Shown: positions 12,394 to 23,510 of the stretch, piece after piece
How positions within the stretch are numbered: the stretch's first letter is position 1
Layout of the letters: the number at the start of each line of letters is the position of its first letter
Source: Lophius americanus
Taxonomy: Eukaryota; Chordata; Actinopteri; Lophiiformes; Lophiidae
Length of the DNA stretch: 64,000 nucleotides
Direction of reading: 5' to 3'
Assembly (NCBI GenBank): GCA_037951165.1
Contig: JBBDHG010000127.1
Span: forward strand, 1,544,501-1,608,500
The notes under the pieces: model-generated
Told to the model about the DNA's origin: nothing
Database searches by the model: none
Seen by the model: only the letters and a program-made list of their open reading frames with translations
Made by a program: the position numbers and the translations under genes

Positions 12394-12441
12394 CTTACCC
12401 TGATGATGAGGATGAGGATCCATTTGGAGACTATGTAATCA
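12394..12441 (+). CDS. tenm2: Candidate 48-nt acidic microexon of tenm2 cytoplasmic domain
   Basis: What I see: an acceptor (CTAAATCCCATCTCCTCCAG, with pyrimidine-rich sequence upstream and no AG for about 97 nt) and a near-perfect donor, A/GTAAGT, bracket 48 nt. The exon is phase 1 at both ends, exactly matching the donor phase of the exon at 1038-1328. Spliced to that exon it reads on from ...KSDDES(G/A) as YPDDEDEDPFGDYVI plus a split codon. The product is strongly acidic with aromatic residues and would sit in the intracellular domain just after the conserved ENSALTLTDS region. Being 16 codons long it can be included or skipped without changing frame. I do not recognise this peptide from characterised teneurins; human teneurin-2 has an acidic patch further on in this domain, but the likeness is weak. 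It could be a fish-specific or unannotated alternative exon, or a cryptic one. Confidence 0.65.
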
Positions 12442-13573
12442 GTAAGTCACTTCTGGTTTCGTCCTCCCTTAAGTGACGTGACCCAACTTGGGCCTATCTG
12501 CTAATACACCCTCATGTTAGATGTGTTTTTGTGCCCTTTGCTGAAGCTGTCTGTAAGTTGATGTGTTTTATGGAAGACGTTAACAGAGAATAGTCAAGTT
12601 TTGTCAGAGCTATGCTCTTCCTGAAAGTACGATTGCACATATTTAAGTACTTTCAGCAATATTCCCACGTCTCCTTTTGTAACTTTAGATGTTCTTCTTC
12701 CCATCGTTAAAAGTTGGCAGGATATTGGGGTTGAGGTGCAGCGAGGGGCGGTAAAATAATTGGTTTCTGTACATAACTCTTGTGTTTCATCTGCTACAAG
12801 GCAAAGCCATTGTTCATTTCCACATGCCTCATCTACATTTACGAGCTCCTTTCATTATTATCTTCTGTTCATTAGCACACATCCAACTGGTTAATCTCTT
12901 TGCACTAGATCAGGCAGAATTTCCCAGTGGGTGATTTTTTTTTTTCTCCCTTTTCTGCCTCATCTATCAGAAAGTGAGACGTATTTACTCAAGCCCCACA
13001 GATGGGCATAAATTATTGTTAATATTTGTGGAACTGAGATGTAGAGTTTTACCAATCGCAACATTGGTGGGTGTGAATAAGAGCGGAGAGGAAAGAAAAT
13101 AAACCAATGTTCTTGTGCTGCAGCATTGAATTGAAAAGAAAAAATCGGTAAAACATTTAAGAACAAGAACTGAGCAGGTAATGGAACAGAGGTTGTCTGC
13201 TTGGGCTCACTTAATCACTTTTGTGTTGCTAAAAAAAGTTACTAGAGTTCACTGCCACAGGGACACCCATCAGAGAACTAACGCATAAACATGTCCATTC
13301 ATCCACAATTACTTTTCCCTTTCATGCTTTGCAGAATGTTGGAGCTCATCACCCAGATCAGGTCGCCCAATCTTTGCAACACAGACACATCAAGACAAAC
13401 ATCCATCCACACACTTATTCTAACCCAAGGGCAATCTGTAGATGCAGCAATGGGAGAACGTACCATTTTCACGCACAAAACGGGCTAACCTTTGGGTTTT
13501 TGTTGTGAAGCATCATTGGTAATCACTCCATTAGCATTCTTTCACATACATACAAATAAAGGCAAAATTATTC

Positions 13574-13661
13574 AAGGGTAGCATGGTGACACAGTTGGTA
13601 GCAAAGCTGCGTCTCCGCAAGAAAGTTCCAGGTTGAAAAAACTGCAAGGAAGTTGTATTGG
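13574..13661 (+). mobile_element. V-SINE-like tRNA-derived head, 5' fragment
   Basis: GGGTAGCATGGTGACACAGT, then TGGTAGCAAAGCTGCGTCTC and GCAAGAAAGTTCCAGGTTG, matches the tRNA-derived head (A-box and B-box region) of a SINE found several times in this window, for example at 28980. The body is missing or too diverged to recognise. Confidence 0.6.
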
Positions 13662-14360
13662 TGACTCTCAAGTGCCTGTGTGTTTGAAAGCCTTCACAGA
13701 AAATGGATTTATTTATTTATACACTATTTACAATAATGAGATCCAACAACATTCAAAATGAAACACATACAAAACAACATATGTAAAAGAAATTCCCCAA
13801 ATATAACACAAACACCAAGTTTACTGTGGTCTCACAATTACTCAAACCCTTAATGACAAAGTTCCTTTAGTGCCTTGTCTAATTACAATTACGCCTGAGT
13901 TACCACACATATAGTGACCTATGTTTTTCCAGGATTTCCTGATAGATTTTACCAAGCAGCCCCGTATATCACCGAGGCATCTTCTCACTTTACGCTTCAT
14001 GCTTCCTCTTCTGAACCCTCTGCTTCCTGGATCATCTGTTACAACGGCATCCCAAAACCTCTGTGGCATATCTAAATGGTTCTGAGCATATTGGTGCTGA
14101 TTTTTCACGTGCATTTAGGTCAGCTGTGGTGAATGTTTTGGATTTTTTTCATTTTTTTTGTCTGTGGAAAAAGTTGGCACAGTGTTTTAACAACATCAGA
14201 TTGGGAAATGAGTTCTGTTACGAGGGATTCTGAATCCTTTACAGGCTGGAAGGTTGTGTCATTTTGCGTAGAGTTGGATGTTGCAGAAGGTTGAATAATT
14301 ATCCAACTGTACATACATCATTCAAGGACAAACACAATATAAGGAGTGAAAGTCAAGTTA

Positions 14361-14585
14361 GTTTTTATTTATATTGTACCACATCACAACAAATGTTATC
14401 TCATAGAACTTCCTAAAGAAACCAGGTCGAGACCCTGTATTGTACAGAGACCCGATAATTCCGGGTGGCAATAAAAAAAACTGCTTTTTAGCAGGTAAAA
14501 ACCAAGAGCACATCCTTTCTGAGGGTGGGCGGTCAAACCTTGACCTCTTGGGTCGAGATAGAGAGGGAGAGGGGATAATAATAAT
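14361..14585 (+). repeat. Teleost interspersed repeat (CACAACAAATGTT..CTCTTGGGTCGAGA type)
   Basis: Ordered words TTTATATTGTACCACATCAC, AACCAGGTCGAGACC, TACAGAGACCC, AAAAAAACTGCTTTTTAGCAGG, GGGTGGGCGGTCA and CCTTGACCTCTTGGGTCGAG match a dispersed fish repeat I recognise from other teleost loci. It ends in AGAGAGGGAGAGGGGATAAT and an AT-rich tail. No protein is encoded. Class (LINE-derived or DNA) is uncertain. Confidence 0.6.
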
Positions 14586-15898
14586 GGAAATAATGATAAT
14601 TGTAATATAAATTTAAAATATGCGTCCTTAAAACTGCTTCATAACTGCTTCATTAATAAAACCAAAAGATAGTGTTAAAATTCCAGGTGAAATTGCCTCG
14701 AATAAAAATCAGGACTTTTAATATTATGGTTGAAATTAAAAAAGTTATATAAGGCAAAGTTATTACGGCTGATATTTACTGACACAGCAGATTCCCGCTC
14801 TAGGCCCTATTTCATTATAATCTTTCTGTGGAAACAAGTCAATACACTATTTGCACAGCACACTGTCCTTGGTTTTCTGGCGAGTAAATATTCATGCCTT
14901 TTTCAGAAAATGAAAGTCTAGAAATATGTATTTTAATTACAGCAGATATACAGAATACTGTAACTTAAAGGAGCACAGAAAGAAATTAAATACACTTTGA
15001 GAAATGTTCAGGCTTCACAGTGTATATGAACAAACTCTTACTGCATATTCTTTGATCCAGATACCTATGTAAAGCATGGAAATGACAAAATCACTGACAT
15101 TCAATACATAAAATGTAGTAATATTTTCTACTGTACTTGACTCATATGAAAGTGTGTGACGATTCACACGAAATAAAAATAGATTATTTGTTGAGGCATA
15201 AACTTATAGTAAATATACCGGTTTCATATAATACACATAGGCGTGGTATATTAAAAAGGTGGACTGTGTTGGCTCAAAACAATCTAATTTTCACTCAAAA
15301 TGAAAAGGAATTAGCTGAGTTTTAAATTTTTGCGGGGTAGATCTCCACTTTCCTGGTTTAAGACTTAAGTCAGGAATACAAGCAGGATGCTTATTTATTT
15401 ATTCTTACCTCAAGGATATGTCCAAGTTCGCTTTTCCAGCATTTGGGGAAAAAAGATAATTTTTTGATCTTGTAAAGTTTCAACATTTATTCAGTGTGTA
15501 TTCTCCAATTCCGCCCTTACTGACAATTTAATAATAAATTTGTCCCTTGCCCTGCTCACATTTTCTGAAATTGTTTTTGCCATTTTGTCTCTTCTCATTC
15601 AATTTCTTATTCGTTGGGGTTTAACATTGGTTGACATCCGTTTAGTTGTATTACAGCCTCACCTCTTCCTTGGGGTCCTTTGGGCCACTTTTTTTCTTTC
15701 CCTTGCCGCTTTTACACAGCCTGTAAAACATCACACTAGACAAAGATGCTGGTTCTATTTCACATCTCCTTTGTGAGCAGAATGCCAGTATGGTAACTAA
15801 ACTCTCTCACAGAAACAGCGTAATGATATGTGTTTTTTAATTATATACCAAGGTGATATACAGAAGGGTCCAAAATCATAATATAATAATAATAAGTC

Positions 15899-15932
15899 CA
15901 TATGGTTGAGTCCATAATCACTCAACCATATG
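15899..15932. repeat. Perfect 13-bp inverted repeat, 8-nt loop
   Basis: CATATGGTTGAGT (15899-15911) and its exact reverse complement ACTCAACCATATG (15920-15932) are separated by 8 nt. Pairing does not extend outward. It could be a residual foldback of a small element or a cruciform site; no function is assigned. Confidence 0.8.
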
Positions 15933-16248
15933 CATATGACACACGACTCTACAGCTACCTTTACGTTCCCTCAACAAACATTACATCTTTTACATTGTTA
16001 TACATTATCTGAATCAAATATGGAACTGCAATTTTTACAATACCCTCAAGATATATGATTTGTCCAGTTCACACGTGCCTGAACAAATAGTGAAATACTT
16101 GCACTGGCACACCCAGAAAAACATGATGACTCATAGTTTACTTGAAATATTTTCACTCAAAAGAATTAACATAAAGAGTTGGATCAAACTTTAAATATTA
16201 AATTTAAGTTGATCTTTATTTTGGTTATGTTTTACGCTGAATGAAAGT

Positions 16249-16505
16249 GACGATTTGCCAGTTCAGCATAGAGCCAACGCATAGAGACAAATGACCATTC
16301 CACTCACATTTCACATTTAGAGTCGTCAACTCACCTATACTTCATCTTTTTGGACTGTGGAATGAAGCTGGAGTCCACACCCCGAGTGGACCCACGCAGA
16401 CACGGACAGAACATGCAAACTCTGCACAGAAAGGCCGACAGAGGTGGATTCAAGCCTAGTGCCCTCTTCCTGTGAGGCAGCAGTAATACCCACTGCCGCC
16501 CTGAT
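16249..16505 (-). mobile_element. V-SINE-like SINE, minus strand, 3' end missing
   Basis: Reading the minus strand from 16505: GGGCGGCAGTGGGTATTACT, GCCTCACAGGAAGAGGGCAC (tRNA-derived head), AGAGTTTGCATGTTCTGTCC, GGGTCCACTCGGGG, then sequence close to GAATGGTCATTTGTCTC. This is the same order as in the + copy at 28980-29312. The GGATAGG...GGATAAG tail is absent. Confidence 0.8.
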
Positions 16506-16576
16506 GCTAACAGAAGACAGTCAAATATCAAAAGCCTTGCAGGTGCACAAATCAGAAAATTCCTAACACGACATAT

Positions 16577-16705
16577 GCAGTTCTTCATCTTCTTTTGGCC
16601 GTTCTCTTCAGGGGTCGCCCCAGCGGATCATTTGTTTCCGTCTTGCCTTGTCCTCTGCAATTTCCTCCAAGTCCCATCTCAACACATCCAGAAACATCCT
16701 CTTAA
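16577..16705 (-). mobile_element. RTE-type LINE 3'-region fragment
   Basis: On the + strand: CTTTTGGCCGTTCTCTTCAG, GGGGTCGCCCCAGCGGATCA, TTGTCCTCTGCAATTTCCTC and AACACATCCAGAAACATCCT. This matches the end of the same fish family as 5868-6112 (GGGGTCGCCACAGCGGATCA..CTCTGCAT..ACATCCAGAAACCT), so the two are overlapping remnants of one family in the same orientation. Confidence 0.65.
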
Positions 16706-17227
16706 CACAACAATAATAAACATTATTAAAGTAGTTTTACATTTTGGGTGCGTTTTGAGTTTCAACAAGCCTGGTTGACAACATCTATCTTATGCTTAGG
16801 ATTTATGAAATAATATAACATTTTTAAGAGTTAGCAAAGGCAATTGCATATAATTATTATATTATTCTCCTTCTTTGAGTAATTCAAATTCTTGGGAAAA
16901 CATTTACTTTTGATGCTAAACAAGACAACTATCTTTCTCGGAATTACAGCACTTATGAAATTAAAGAAGATCAAGCATTAATTGTTGCAAACATTCATAT
17001 CGACAACAATAACCGCTATTATTTGTGCATCATATACCATTATCTACTCAGGCACTGCTCGCACCATCAAACTAGAAAACAACACATTTCTTTTGCAATG
17101 TAGCCCATCATTACAGTGCAGGCATGGTCAGGCTTGTTGATATTACTGACTTCAGTGCCAATAAGCTCTTGTATTATCATGAGTGGATTCAGCTTTTTAT
17201 TTGATAGCTTTTCTTCAGCCACTTGGT

Positions 17228-17666
17228 GGGTTTTTACATGACAAAGAGGTGATGCGCCGAAGAGACTTTTCGCCCATTTAACCGTTCAACTATGTTAAGC
17301 TCTTTCAAAGTTGCAATGAGCAAATGACTCTCCGATGTAGACCAGTACTGTTTTGTAGTCGCCATATTTAAAATGCGTCACAATGTTTTGCGTGCGCTGA
17401 AATAAACTCAGCCGGAGCATTGGATCATGACGCTTGGCATGCGCCGATACAACTCAAACAGAGAACTTTCCAAAACAGTGTTTAGATGCAGGGACTGGCT
17501 ATCGGAAAGGCTTTCCGATAGCACTTAGTCTACCTCTTTGCAAAGGAATGAAATCTCAATCGTAAAGGGCCTTTTATTTCGGAAAGGGGTGTTTACATGC
17601 AGCATTTTCTTTCTGATTAAGCATCTTTTCCGAATCTATTTGGAATTAGACTGTCCGTGTAAACCC
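17228..17666. mobile_element. MITE-like element, copy 1 (GGGTTTACAYGG termini), internally deleted
   Basis: About 440 bp ending in CCGTGTAAACCC (17655-17666), the near-complement of the GGGTTTACATGG that opens the second copy at 63481. The left end here is GGGTTTTTACATG at 17228. From ACAAAG (17241) on, the sequence follows the second copy closely: GACTTTTCG, TCTTTCAAAGTTGCAATGA, AAATGACTCTCCGATGTAGA, CCAGTACTGTTT. Against that copy about 200 bp near the left end are missing. No coding sequence, so it would be non-autonomous. The superfamily is unknown. Confidence 0.7.
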
Positions 17667-18625
17667 TTTATTGACTGTGAAAGCTGTTCTCAATGACATT
17701 GTGGTTTTCTTGATTAAGTCTGTTTGTAAATCGTTTAAGCTGTTTGGGAGGGAATATTTTTTCTTCACTCGGGCTATTTTCACATAGACCTTGTGTGGGC
17801 CTGGCTGTCCCTGTGTCTGTGGATCTTTTTCTGTAGCCTCCTTGCATCAGTTAGTTCACCTTCTTTGTTGTCCAATCAGCCGGCAGGGTGCTTATGGTCG
17901 GAGCAGCCACCACATCTCTGTCTCGATCTGCCTCTTCCTTAGCCGAGCCTTCATCCTCAACCTGACCAGGTCCTGGGGTGTGGCTAGTTGACAGTGGAGG
18001 CCCCAACATGCCGATAGATTTGCTAGTAGCTGCCGCACAAGTGTCTTTGCTGTGCCATTGTTGTTATAACGCTTATTAGAAATTAATCCAAAGTTATCAA
18101 GTAATGAACTTAGTTTTCTCTTTGACGCAATGTATAATTCTGACAAGTATCATACAATTCCACGAGTTCACTGAGTGTAACCGCGTCGAGGTGGAGAAGA
18201 ATTCAATGCTTTCAGGCTTTATCTGAGTTATCCTTTTGAAACAGCACCATCCATGCAGGGAGGCTTTTACCAGATGCATTAATTATGTGTATTCTTATTA
18301 GTGATTAAATGTAATTTAAATAATGAGGACATAGTGTACTTTCAGAAGGCCTTTTTAGCAGGGGAATAATAATTTTTTTAAGATTTTTTCGAGAGAATTT
18401 TGCAGTTAAGGCTTTTAGGAGGTCTCAAGTTTCAATAAAGGGGTCTCACACCCCCCCAGAGCCCCCGTCTTTTGCACCCAGTCTCAGACCATGCAACACT
18501 AAAGCCACTGCAAGCAACTAGCCTCTTAGAGCAAGACTTAGTCTGAGATTTAGCTATATGATTGCTAAATGGAATGTAAGGAATGCATAGAAAATAGGGT
18601 TTTTCTGTCATTAGGGTTAAAATAG

Positions 18626-18680
18626 GGTTTGTCTGTCATTCAACGAGAACCTCCAGTTCTCGTTGAATGACAGACAAACC
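18626..18680. repeat. Perfect 25-bp inverted repeat with 5-nt loop
   Basis: The arm at 18626-18650 (starting GGTTTGTCTGTCATTC) is exactly complementary to 18656-18680 (ending GAATGACAGACAAACC), with loop CTCCA. A partial direct repeat of the left arm, AGGGTTTTTCTGTCATT, lies just upstream at about 18596-18612. Possible readings are a young transposon foldback, an inverted duplication, or a small hairpin RNA precursor. No transposon ends are recognised around it. Confidence 0.9.
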
Positions 18681-21600
18681 GCTTTGGCGGCGTCATCACA
18701 ATTTCTTTGTTGGCAACACTAGTTTCTCTCCGTACAAAGTAGGCAGATCACTACAGCAACTCTGTCTGTCATTTTGTTTTCATAGCTACATCTCCACAGA
18801 ATACACAAGGGGGTGAATTCATCGCTCCGTGGGGTAATAATAAATTCCTGGAGTGTTTGAATGTCCCATTCATATCAAACAGTGTTGTGTGTGCATTTTT
18901 GAGATTAAAGAGGAGATAATCACTGCCGGTTCTCTTAAAGCAGGAGCGCTTTAGAGTGACAGGTGCTAAAAGTTAAGAACTGAATTTTGACACATAATAC
19001 ATCAACATGATTTTCAGTATGACCTTCATAATTTTAGCATCCCGTATCAAACAGAATGCAACATGAAATTTTACAAAAACACGCATTTCACTCATCTCAT
19101 TGTACCCTGATCAAAATATTCTCTATTGTGTGTATGTGGCACCCATTATATATCAAAGATTAACATTAGTATTACCCTAAAAGTGGTCAAGACTTGATTG
19201 GGATTGTCATTTAACCCTTCATCTAACTGCAAGTTTTGACAACGGTCAATGAGATCAATGTGGTTAACTGGAAATGACAATATGTTCTTGCTGTTCATTG
19301 TGTCTCATATCCCTTCTTTGACTCCAGACTCTGCCTCCTTCTCCTCATCTGACCTATTTCTTTCCACTGCATCAAGGAAAGAAACTCCAGCGACTATTTC
19401 AGAATTAATATAGTCGTTTATAATCCATCATTTAAAACTCTTGTACATCAATAATAAATAAAGTCTAAGTGATGAACATTTAAATACTCAGATATCGTAA
19501 TATAGCCTTTATTGTTATTTTCTATAATCAAAAACCTTTATAATCTAAACGATCAAGCACAACTTAATACATCTGATTCTAACCTATTGTGCTCTTTCTA
19601 CCTCTCAAAGAAGCTTTAAATACGAAGAAAAAGAAGAAAATTGGATACACACATAAAACAATTAAAACTTAACAATATTGTCTAAGTAGCTCTGAGTCAG
19701 AAAAGGCTCTTTAATATAACATATTTTTATATTCTTGAAATTAAATTTTTCATAAAAATAGGGCTGCTTTCTACTATGATGAAAAAACTCATTAATCACT
19801 AATTAAAACAGACACATCATGGAATTAAACCGATTTAAGCAATGCCCTGGTTTTGTCTTGAATTTCGATATTTCCAAACCTTCTCATGGTAAATATTGAA
19901 ATAAATAGAATATTAAATGTGCTTTCATTAATCACAAGGTATTTAAGCACTTTAAAGCCCTGGTTCTGCTTAAAACGTCTAGATGATTATTTCAATCTGG
20001 AGCGACCTCATTCTGAGTGAACACTTGTATTTATTTCCATGTAAAGAATTAAGATGAGGAATAAGGGTCTTATCGATTAGGGTCTCTCGTAATGCAATCC
20101 TTTTCAAGGAGGAGAAGTGAAGCCATGAGTGGTGGAGGAAACCCTGTGCAGAGATTAGACACAAGTGGTGGTGGGGATGAGATGAAGAGGATGGCTTAAT
20201 CTGGATGTGATGAGGAGGGTCTCTGATGAGCTAAACCGAGGCCTGTGAGGATAAGTCATTGGAGATGATGAACAACAGCTGAACGGGTTAGAGGAGGGAT
20301 GCGGCGATTTCACAGTCAAATGAGTTGACAGACGCTGAGAGGAAAATAGAAGTTTGAATTTGATAGCAAAGATGTGATTGGCCGACTGTCCATGGTAAAA
20401 GTGTAGCTAGTTTAACTAAATGAATAATTGCCCTTCTTGAAGAAGAAGAAGGAGGAAGAAGAGATGAATAAGGATAAATATAGTCCTTGAATTATTATTG
20501 AGCTTCGTTGAATGGATAACCATGAAATTCTGTGTCTTTTAGTAGTGTTCTCGATTTCTTTCCTTTATTCCCGTCGACATTAACTGGCGTTTATATTTAG
20601 TGTTAATTGGGAAATTTTACCATTCCAACACAGTGATAATTACAAGATATTTAATATATTTCTGTTGTTTGTTCTGCTCTCAGAAATCATTAGTTTATCT
20701 AACTATTAATATGCCTGCCCCTAAGAAGATGTATAGGTTTACCGTTGTCCTGTATGTAGCGGGATTTACCGTATTGGCATCTCAGCATAAACCATTTGAA
20801 AGTATTCAGTGAAATGTAACACAGTGCTTTTTAGGTTCCTTTAAAAATTAGTTTCTTCAGTCCAGTACAGAATCAGATTGTAGAGAATCGTTTTAGTTTA
20901 TTAAATAGTTTTACAATATATAAAAAGAGTTCCAAGAGAAAAATGGAGATCTGATAATTATCCACATTGGCTTGAATCATGTCATGATCACATTATAAAA
21001 TGGAAGGAAAATGTATTATAATGTAGTGTGAAAGCTATGATGGAGTTGGTCCACATTGAAAAAATCTCAATCAAAAATGTAACAAAGACATAATATTTCG
21101 AGAATAATATTTCTCTTGTTTTTGCTTGAATTAATCTCCCTCTGGAACCAAAATCTTGATGACCAACCTCATGGTAAACTTAGACCTCTCACCAGGCATG
21201 AATTAAATCATTATTTAATTTGTTATTTTATAAGAAATTTGAATATTTCACATATTTATCCATCTTTGCGGCCTATTTGAATGGGATGAGCTGATGGTTG
21301 GATTTGTTAATGGTCTAAATGTGGCACAGCAACCATTCATGTGATAACAGTCTGGAGACTGCTGACGTAGCACAAACTGCATTTATTGTTTGGAAGTTTT
21401 CGGCCATGAAACCCTCGAGAAAACTCCTGGGGGACGTTAGTACAAAGACGTGCCAGCAGCTGAGGGCAATTTTATGAGAGCAAATAGCGGAGAGAAGCTG
21501 CAGGGGACCAGATATCATTTATTCAGCAGTTGTATTCTGTCATCTCTAGAAGGAGCATTTCCAGTATCAGTCACTATCGTTCCAGCGACAAATAAGATAA

Positions 21601-23261
21601 GAAAAATAATCAGTATCGTCATTAACAGAACAGATTCTGTTAAAAAATAGTTAATAAACCTTCAAAGTCTATTACTTATTATAAAAATATAATACATCCA
21701 ACACATCCCGACAATCTGAGCTCCCCTCTGCTGCCCTGTTGGCTTTTCCACTACCTTTACATCAACATGGAGCGGCGGTGCTCGGTATTCCACGCTTCCT
21801 CCTCCTCCAGCAGAGTGATTATGACAGGCTGATTGGTGTTTTGTTTTCTTGCCAATCAGAAGATCAATGCAGCACTGATAGCATGGGCTGGACGTGGAGC
21901 GGAAAGAAGATAATAAGAAGAACGGGGATAAGGCCTTGTCGGTCTTGGGACGCAAGCAGGGATCAAAAGATTTTAGTAGGGGAGAGGATGGCGTTTAAAA
22001 GCAGACAATAGAAAGAGGATGGAATTGGTAATGTGGGGGGCAGTATAGTGGAAAGGATTGAGAGTGATGGATAAAGAAAGAGGGAAGCTGACGAGGGGGC
22101 GCAATTGTGAGGGTGATCCTGATTTAACAGTACAGTTGAAGATATAGCGCGGAGGATTAACATTCTGTGACTGTCTGCAAACACTGGGATAATCCTTGGT
22201 GTCCTGCAGGGCGCTGTGGGTAGCCCACCCCTGCAATGGGAGTTAAGGCCTCCCACCAGGCCTGTCACTGTATGTGCGTGTGTGTGTACTTATATGTGAT
22301 TCAGGCTAGGTGTGGCAGCTGGAATGAGTTGCTGCTTCCAGCCCCCTACCATGCAGCGCTCCCAGCAGCGTGATGGATACGCCCCACAGGTGGCAAGAGG
22401 AGGGTGTGGCACATGCATTCTCCTTGGTTAGTAGTCCAAAGCTATTTTATCTCCTACTCTTCATTTTTCCACAGTGATTTAAAGAAGAAGTAGAAAATCT
22501 GCGGTCCAGCTTGATAAGTGCACACATTTTCCCTCCGCACATATTGAGGAGGAATATGATGGTTTCCTCCGTACAGAGTTTTAATCCATATTGATTTGTG
22601 GTTCATGCTGTGTCATCAAATAGAGCACAGTGCTGTTGGGCATCACACTGCGCGGTGAAGCATGGCGTAGTGTTACCTTGCACTGTCCGTTGTATTTGTC
22701 AGAACCAGACAGAAATGGTGAGAGGGTATCGGTTGCAGTGATACAGTCAGATAGCAAAGTGTAACATATAACCTATAGCAGATGCACACTCCTATGGAAT
22801 GACGTCCTTACAATTTGGATTAAAAAAAACCTCCCTACAGTCTTGAAGAAGCTGGCTCTCTCTTCCCTCTCCCTGAAAATGTTAGTTTGATAAGGATTTA
22901 GCCGCAAATTTACATAATTAGTCCTTGTTTGAAGGTTATTTCTGGTTTACGCTACTGCGTTTCACAACAAAGCACTTGTTTAATGTCTAACTATGGTTTG
23001 TTTTACCTCCTCAAGTGCTTTCAACTTGTTTAAAGTAGATCATTTTGGGTCGGGAAACCATGTTGATTGGCTGTTCCCAAATCGTATTTGAAGAACGTAA
23101 GCAAAGACATTTTGTGAAGTAAGGAATATTACTCTTCTGTTTTCCTTGTAAATCAAAGAATTATTGGCCGTAGTCAGTAATAATGCATAATTGAAGTACA
23201 ATACAAACAAACAAAAAAAATTCAATGTATATCTGGTGTAGGTTCATATACAAAGGCTTCT

Positions 23262-23510
23262 ACACTTACCCCATTGCCATCCATTTTCTTCTGCTCAAAT
23301 GGGGCCAGGTCACAGTGTCAGCAGGATAAGGGGCCTTCCAGACTCTCCAGCTCATCCTGGGGGATTGCGAGGCGTTCTTGTTCTAGGTGAGAGATATATG
23401 TTGATGTATATATATATATGGACTGTCGGTGGAATCTGCAGCGCACAGAGAGAACCCACGCAAGCAAACACATGTAGAACCTGCAAACTAAGGCACTCGC
23501 AGTGTGCATC
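23262..23510. mobile_element. Mosaic of fish repeat fragments
   Basis: CCATCCATTTTCTTCTGCTC, GGGGCCAGGTCACAGTGTCA, TCCAGCTCATCCTGGGGGAT and GCGAGGCGTTCTTG follow the order of a common teleost dispersed repeat (GGTCGC..GCAG..CCAGCTC.TCC.GGGGGA..CGAGGCGTTC). From 23425 on, CTGCAGCGCACAGAGAGAAC, CCACGCAAGC, AACACATGTAGAACCTGCAA resemble the minus-strand V-SINE body. Both pieces are short and diverged. Confidence 0.5.

Noticed and set aside
13842..14114. 90-codon minus-strand open frame rich in Arg/Lys (FRRGSMKRKVRR, VKSIRKSWKNIGHY)
   Set aside because: It has a protein-like feel and could be a decayed transposon ORF, but I recognise no family and there is no supporting repeat boundary.
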